NCBI RefSeq assembly: GCF_017357385.1
Contig: NZ_CP071632.1
Coordinates: forward strand, 2,175,501 to 2,239,500
Length of the DNA stretch: 64,000 nucleotides
Source: Rhizobium sp. NZLR1
GTDB taxonomy: Bacteria > Pseudomonadota > Alphaproteobacteria > Rhizobiales > Rhizobiaceae
Direction of reading: 5' to 3'
Each line of letters opens with the position of its first letter. Within the stretch, counting starts at the first letter, position 1. Below the pieces are notes generated by a model that saw only the letters and a program-made list of their open reading frames with translations, ran no database searches and was not told where the DNA came from. Shown here piece after piece: positions 60,359-64,000 of the stretch. Both the position numbers and the translations under genes were made by a program.

Positions 60359-60733
60359 ATGAGGATCCGCACCGGAAGCTGTCTTTGCGGGGCGGTTGCC
60401 TATCGCGTGGAAGGCGAACCGCTTCGTGTCGGCCTCTGCCACTGTGCCGATTGCCGCAAATCGAGCGGCTCCGCCTTCGTCTTCTTCGCGGTCTGGCCGC
60501 GCCGGGCTTTTTCCCACAGCGGCGAGATCGCCACCTTCGCCGGTCGCAGCTTCTGCCCCGCCTGCGGCGGCAGGCTGTTCTGCCTGCAGCAGGAGACGAC
60601 AGAAATCCGCCTCGGCTCGCTCGACGATCCGCCGAGCGACCTTGCGCCGGACTACGAAGTCTGGATTAAACGGCGCGAGCCCTGGCTGCATCCGCTGCCG
60701 GGCGCGGGGCAATATGCCGAAGATGCTGACTGA
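60359..60733 (+). CDS. GFA-family protein (glutathione-dependent formaldehyde-activating-like)
   Basis: 124 residues with the GFA zinc sites: GSCLCGAVAY, CHCADCRKSSGSAFVFFAVW and CPACGGRLFCL. The fold binds two Zn ions. Gfa itself accelerates formation of S-hydroxymethylglutathione from formaldehyde; many homologues have unknown roles. It follows the 69-residue gene closely and has no signal peptide, so it is cytoplasmic. Confidence 0.9.
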   Translation: MRIRTGSCLCGAVAYRVEGEPLRVGLCHCADCRKSSGSAFVFFAVWPRRAFSHSGEIATFAGRSFCPACGGRLFCLQQETTEIRLGSLDDPPSDLAPDYEVWIKRREPWLHPLPGAGQYAEDAD

Positions 60734-60892
60734 CGTGCGCTTCCCCGCCAAAACTTGACTTTCCTTACCAATATTTCATTTCCCCCGTCCGCAATTCCGT
60801 GCCACTTCGGCGGCAATGCTAATGCCCGGTTCATCTGCGCTGTGCTTATTTCGCAGCGGGGCCGAGACGGCTCCCGACTGATCGAGGATGAC

Positions 60893-62185
60893 ATGAACGA
60901 TACCGGAGCCAGCAAGAAGACCGGGGCAGAGACAAACGGCGCGTCCGATCTCGCAGCGGTCCTTGCCGCATCGGGACGGCAGGGCAAGCGCAGCCGCTGG
61001 CGCGGACGTCTGCTTATTCTGCTGATTCTCGTCGCTGCTGCAGCCGGCGCCGCATACTTCTATGTGGGGCGCGGGCAAAGCGAAGTGAGCTATGCCACCC
61101 AGCCGGCAAAACGCGGCGACCTGACGGTGCTCGTCACCGCCACCGGCTCGGTGCAGCCGACCGAGCAGGTCGATATATCGAGCGAACTTTCCGGCACGGT
61201 CCGCGACGTCAACGTCGATTACAACAGCACGATCAAATCGGGCGACGTGCTGGCGCAACTCGACACCAACAAGCTCGAGGCGGATGTGAAGAGCTCACGC
61301 GCCAAGCTCAATTCGGCCAAGGCGAATGTCGCCAAGGCCAATGCCGACCTGCAATCAGCAAGCACCTCGCTCGAGCGGCTGAAGAGCCTGGTCAAGAGCA
61401 ACGTCTCCACCCAGCAGAGCCTCGACGACGCCAGCTACAAATATGATTCCGCCGTCGCCGCCAAACAGATCAACGAAGCCGAGGTCCTGGCCTCGGAGGC
61501 CGATCTGCAGCTTGCCGAGGTCAATCTCGCCAAGGCGAAGATCATCTCGCCGATCGACGGCGTGATCCTCACCCGCGCCGTCAATCCGGGTGCGACGGTC
61601 GCAGCCTCGCTTTCGGCGCCAATCCTTTTCACCATCGCCGGCGATTTGAAGAAGATGGAGCTGCAGGTCGATGTCGACGAGGCCGATGTCGGCCAGATCG
61701 CTGTCGGCCAGAAGGCGAAGTTTTCGGTGGACGCCTATCCCGACCGGAGCTTTCCGGCCGAGATCGAGCAGATCCGCTTCGCCTCCGAAGTGGTCAATAA
61801 TGTCGTGACCTATAAGGCGGTCCTCTCCGTCGACAATGCCGACCTCTTGCTGCGTCCCGGCATGACGGCGACCGCCGACATCACCGTCGAAGCTGTCAAG
61901 GACACGCTGATGGTGCCGAACACCGCGCTACGTTATGCTCCCCCCCAGGCGGGACCGCGCGGCCGCGGCATTTTTGGGATCTTCGGCCCGCCACGTCAAC
62001 GCGGCGGCAATTCAGGTCAGGCGTTGACGGGAGCGCAACGGCGCGTCTGGGTGCTGCGCGACGGCCGGCCCTCACCTGTCGTCATCCAGGTCGGCTCGTC
62101 CGACGGCCAGTTCACCCAGGTCGCCTCCGGTGACCTCAAGGAAAACGACGCATTGGTGACCGACGCCACGACGCGTGCGAACTAG
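60893..62185 (+). CDS. MacA-like periplasmic adaptor (HlyD/RND membrane-fusion family)
   Basis: ATG 60893 follows GAGGATGAC. An inner-membrane anchor (LLILLILVAAAAGAAYFYVG) leads to lipoyl/barrel-sandwich motifs (TVLVTATGSVQPTEQVDISSE, NPGATVAASLSAPILF), an alpha-helical coiled-coil hairpin (~110-190: KSSRAKLNSAKANVAKANADL) and a beta-barrel. The C-terminal part has a proline-rich loop (PPQAGPRGRGIFGIFGPP). 430 residues matches MacA-type adaptors. It precedes a MacB-like ATPase by 12 bases, forming a tripartite exporter. An outer-membrane TolC partner is not in the window. Confidence 0.9.
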   Translation: MNDTGASKKTGAETNGASDLAAVLAASGRQGKRSRWRGRLLILLILVAAAAGAAYFYVGRGQSEVSYATQPAKRGDLTVLVTATGSVQPTEQVDISSELSGTVRDVNVDYNSTIKSGDVLAQLDTNKLEADVKSSRAKLNSAKANVAKANADLQSASTSLERLKSLVKSNVSTQQSLDDASYKYDSAVAAKQINEAEVLASEADLQLAEVNLAKAKIISPIDGVILTRAVNPGATVAASLSAPILFTIAGDLKKMELQVDVDEADVGQIAVGQKAKFSVDAYPDRSFPAEIEQIRFASEVVNNVVTYKAVLSVDNADLLLRPGMTATADITVEAVKDTLMVPNTALRYAPPQAGPRGRGIFGIFGPPRQRGGNSGQALTGAQRRVWVLRDGRPSPVVIQVGSSDGQFTQVASGDLKENDALVTDATTRAN

Positions 62186-62197
62186 GCGGAGAGACGG

Positions 62198-62914
62198 ATG
62201 GCAAGCCCGCCGCTCATCGAATTCAGGCAGGTCTCGAAAATCTACGGCGAGGGCGAGGCGGCGATCCGCGCGCTCGACCATGTCGACCTTACGATCGACA
62301 CTCACGAATTCGTCGCGATCATGGGTCCATCGGGCTCCGGCAAGTCGACGGCGATGAACATCCTCGGCTGCCTCGACGTGCCGAGTGCTGGCGATTACAT
62401 CTTCGAAGGTATTCCGACTAGCGGCTTCGACCGAAGCCAGCTGACGCTTCTGCGCCGCCATATGCTCGGCTTCGTCTTCCAGGGCTTCAACCTGTTGTCG
62501 CGCACCTCGGCCGTCGAAAATGTCGAGCTGCCGCTGATCTATCGCGGGATGGCGGTGCGCGAGCGGCGCGAACGGGCCCGCGAAGCCCTGGCGCTGGTCG
62601 GGCTGTCCGGCCGCGAACATCACAAGACCCAGGAACTATCGGGCGGCCAGCAGCAGCGTGTCGCCATCGCCCGCGCCATCGTCACCGAACCGGCGCTTCT
62701 GCTCGCCGACGAGCCGACAGGCAATCTCGACACCAGGACCAGTGTCGAGATCATGGATCTGATGACCCGGCTGAACCGCGAGCAGGGCATCACCATCGTC
62801 ATTGTCACGCACGAACCCGATATCGCCGCCTATGCCCAACGGCTGCTGCGTTTTGTCGACGGCAAGCTGGAGACGGAGGTCGAGCATCGCAGGAGGGCGG
62901 ATCATGTTCTTTGA
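62198..62914 (+). CDS. MacB-like ABC exporter ATP-binding protein
   Basis: 238 residues with Walker [17 protein letters not shown]-loop [14 protein letters not shown], signature [15 protein letters not shown], Walker [13 protein letters not shown] and H-loop [11 protein letters not shown]. It belongs to the LolD/MacB group where ATPase and permease are separate chains (MacB fuses both). The stop overlaps the permease start by 11 bases. It powers export with the adaptor and FtsX-like permease. Confidence 0.92.
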   Translation: MASPPLIEFRQVSKIYGEGEAAIRALDHVDLTIDTHEFVAIMGPSGSGKSTAMNILGCLDVPSAGDYIFEGIPTSGFDRSQLTLLRRHMLGFVFQGFNLLSRTSAVENVELPLIYRGMAVRERRERAREALALVGLSGREHHKTQELSGGQQQRVAIARAIVTEPALLLADEPTGNLDTRTSVEIMDLMTRLNREQGITIVIVTHEPDIAAYAQRLLRFVDGKLETEVEHRRRADHVL

Positions 62915-64000
62915 GACGCTGAAGCTGGCATTGCGCGCCATCAGCCGCAACATGCTTCGCTCGTTCCTGACCGTGCTCGGCGTCGTCATCGGCGTCGCCG
63001 CCGTTATCGCGCTGGTGACGATCGGCAATGGCACGACCGCGCAGGTCTCGACCGAACTGTCGCGGCTCGGCACCAACATGCTGTTCGTCCGCCCCGGCCA
63101 GTTCGGCCCCGGCCGGGCAAGCTCCGAGGCCAAACGCTTCAGCGTCAAGGATGTCGCCGCCATCCGCGATCAGATCGGCGGCCTTAGAGCCGTGGCGCCG
63201 CTCAACCAGTCCACTGCGACCGTGATTTTTGGCGGCCAGAACCATTCGACCAGCGTCTCCGGCACCACCAACGACTATTTCGTGGCGCAGGATTGGAGCC
63301 TGGCGCTCGGCCGCAATTTTACCCCCGCCGAGGAACGCGGCCAGTCCCGCTGCATCATCGGCGAGACGGTGCGTTCGCAGCTCTTCGGCGCCGCCGATCC
63401 GATCGGTCAGCAGATCCGCGTCGGTAAGGTTTCATGCCCGGTTATCGGCGTGCTCGCCAAGCGCGGCCAGTCCGGCATGGGCACCGACCAGGACGATGTC
63501 GTCATCATGCCGGTCAAGGTGTTCCAGCGGCGCATCAGCGGCAACAGCAACGTGCCGCAGATCATCATCTCGGCGCGCGACGGCGTCTCCACAGCCAAGG
63601 TGCAGTCCGATGTCGAAGATCTGCTGCGCGAGCGCCGCAAGATCGTGCCCGGCCGGCAGGACGATTTCAACGTCAACGACATGACCCAGATCGCCGAGGC
63701 GATGACCGGCACGACGACGTTGCTGACCGGCCTGCTCGGCGCCGTCGCCGCCATCAGCCTGCTCGTCGGCGGCATCGGCATCATGAACATCATGCTGGTC
63801 TCCGTCACCGAGCGCACCCGCGAAATCGGCATTCGCCTGGCGATCGGCGCGCTCGAAAACCAGGTGCTGACCCAGTTCCTGGTCGAAGCGGTGGCGCTGT
63901 CACTGTTCGGCGGCATCACCGGCATCGTGCTTGGCCTGAGCCTCGGCTTCGGCGCGGTGACGCTCCTAAAAGTCCCCTTCGTTTTCAGCCCGATGATGGT
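62904..64000 (+). CDS. FtsX/MacB-like ABC exporter permease (3'-truncated by window edge)
   Basis: ATG 62904 follows GGAGGGCGG. It starts [16 protein letters not shown] and is followed by the first span ([21 protein letters not shown]), a large periplasmic MacB_PCD domain (~60-270; [36 protein letters not shown]) and the FtsX-type region with spans 2-3 ([27 protein letters not shown]). The reading frame remains open at the right edge; the last span lies outside. It exports a hydrophobic or peptide-like compound (macrolide/lipoprotein-like). Confidence 0.92.
   Translation, partial: MFFETLKLALRAISRNMLRSFLTVLGVVIGVAAVIALVTIGNGTTAQVSTELSRLGTNMLFVRPGQFGPGRASSEAKRFSVKDVAAIRDQIGGLRAVAPLNQSTATVIFGGQNHSTSVSGTTNDYFVAQDWSLALGRNFTPAEERGQSRCIIGETVRSQLFGAADPIGQQIRVGKVSCPVIGVLAKRGQSGMGTDQDDVVIMPVKVFQRRISGNSNVPQIIISARDGVSTAKVQSDVEDLLRERRKIVPGRQDDFNVNDMTQIAEAMTGTTTLLTGLLGAVAAISLLVGGIGIMNIMLVSVTERTREIGIRLAIGALENQVLTQFLVEAVALSLFGGITGIVLGLSLGFGAVTLLKVPFVFSPMM

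Overview
The window looks like a chromosomal segment of a Rhizobium of the etli/leguminosarum type. The evidence is the high GC content, typical rhizobial gene families (ROK/LacI/GntR-controlled ABC sugar importers, DUF982 proteins), four copies of a RIME1-like intergenic element, one copy of another hairpin-rich intergenic mosaic repeat, and -35/-10 pairs that fit the alphaproteobacterial EcfG (RpoE2) general-stress sigma factor. A single tRNA gene, tRNA-Lys(UUU), is present. I saw no rRNA, insertion sequence, prophage or CRISPR array.

Layout. 0-8 kb: an alkyl sulfatase cut by the window edge, an unknown protein, an outer-membrane barrel, an MltF-like lytic transglycosylase, and a two-component system whose kinase has an ABC-binding-protein-like periplasmic sensor, followed by a FixJ-like regulator and a lone receiver. 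8-21 kb: a mosaic of short genes: MBL hydrolase, CcdA, AraC/GyrI regulator, tRNA-Lys, CsbD and other small stress or membrane proteins, a 3.2 kb cassette (DUF3237, LysR, FAD monooxygenase) bracketed by two identical 131 bp RIME copies, a Fic module, two DUF982 proteins around a class III cyclase, and a LexA-box-controlled pair of small genes. 21-32 kb: a MarR/FAD-monooxygenase divergon, then a compact leftward operon (ABC importer, cytosine-deaminase-like amidohydrolase, FAD oxidase, flavodoxin-fold reductase) with a divergent LysR and a creatininase homologue. This looks like uptake and catabolism of a small N-heterocycle.

33-57 kb is a carbohydrate-acquisition block of three ABC cassettes, each with its own regulator. 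The first is ROK + Gfo/Idh/MocA + ThuA, divergent from a CUT1 importer. The second is GntR + mannonate dehydratase + 5-dehydro-4-deoxyglucarate dehydratase, divergent from an Opp/Dpp-type importer; it suggests uronate or aldarate use through 2-keto-3-deoxy sugar acids. The third is LacI, divergent from an unrecognised 839-residue cytoplasmic protein and another CUT1 importer. The 839-residue protein, which I cannot place in a family, is the best candidate for a new carbohydrate-active enzyme.

57-60 kb is a copper/redox module: cytochrome b561, a Cys-rich exported protein, DUF305, a 16-Cys four-helix copper protein and cytochrome c'. It is followed by a small KGG-like stress protein and a GFA enzyme. 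61-64 kb is a MacAB-like efflux operon that runs off the right edge.

The strongest unexplained signals are the SOS-box small-gene pair near 20.8-21.3 kb, the 839-residue protein near 50-52 kb, a set of small genes sharing EcfG-type promoters, and the consistent placement of RIME copies at the 3' ends of genes, where two copies supply the stop codon. All family assignments rest on reading the sequence; no database search was run.
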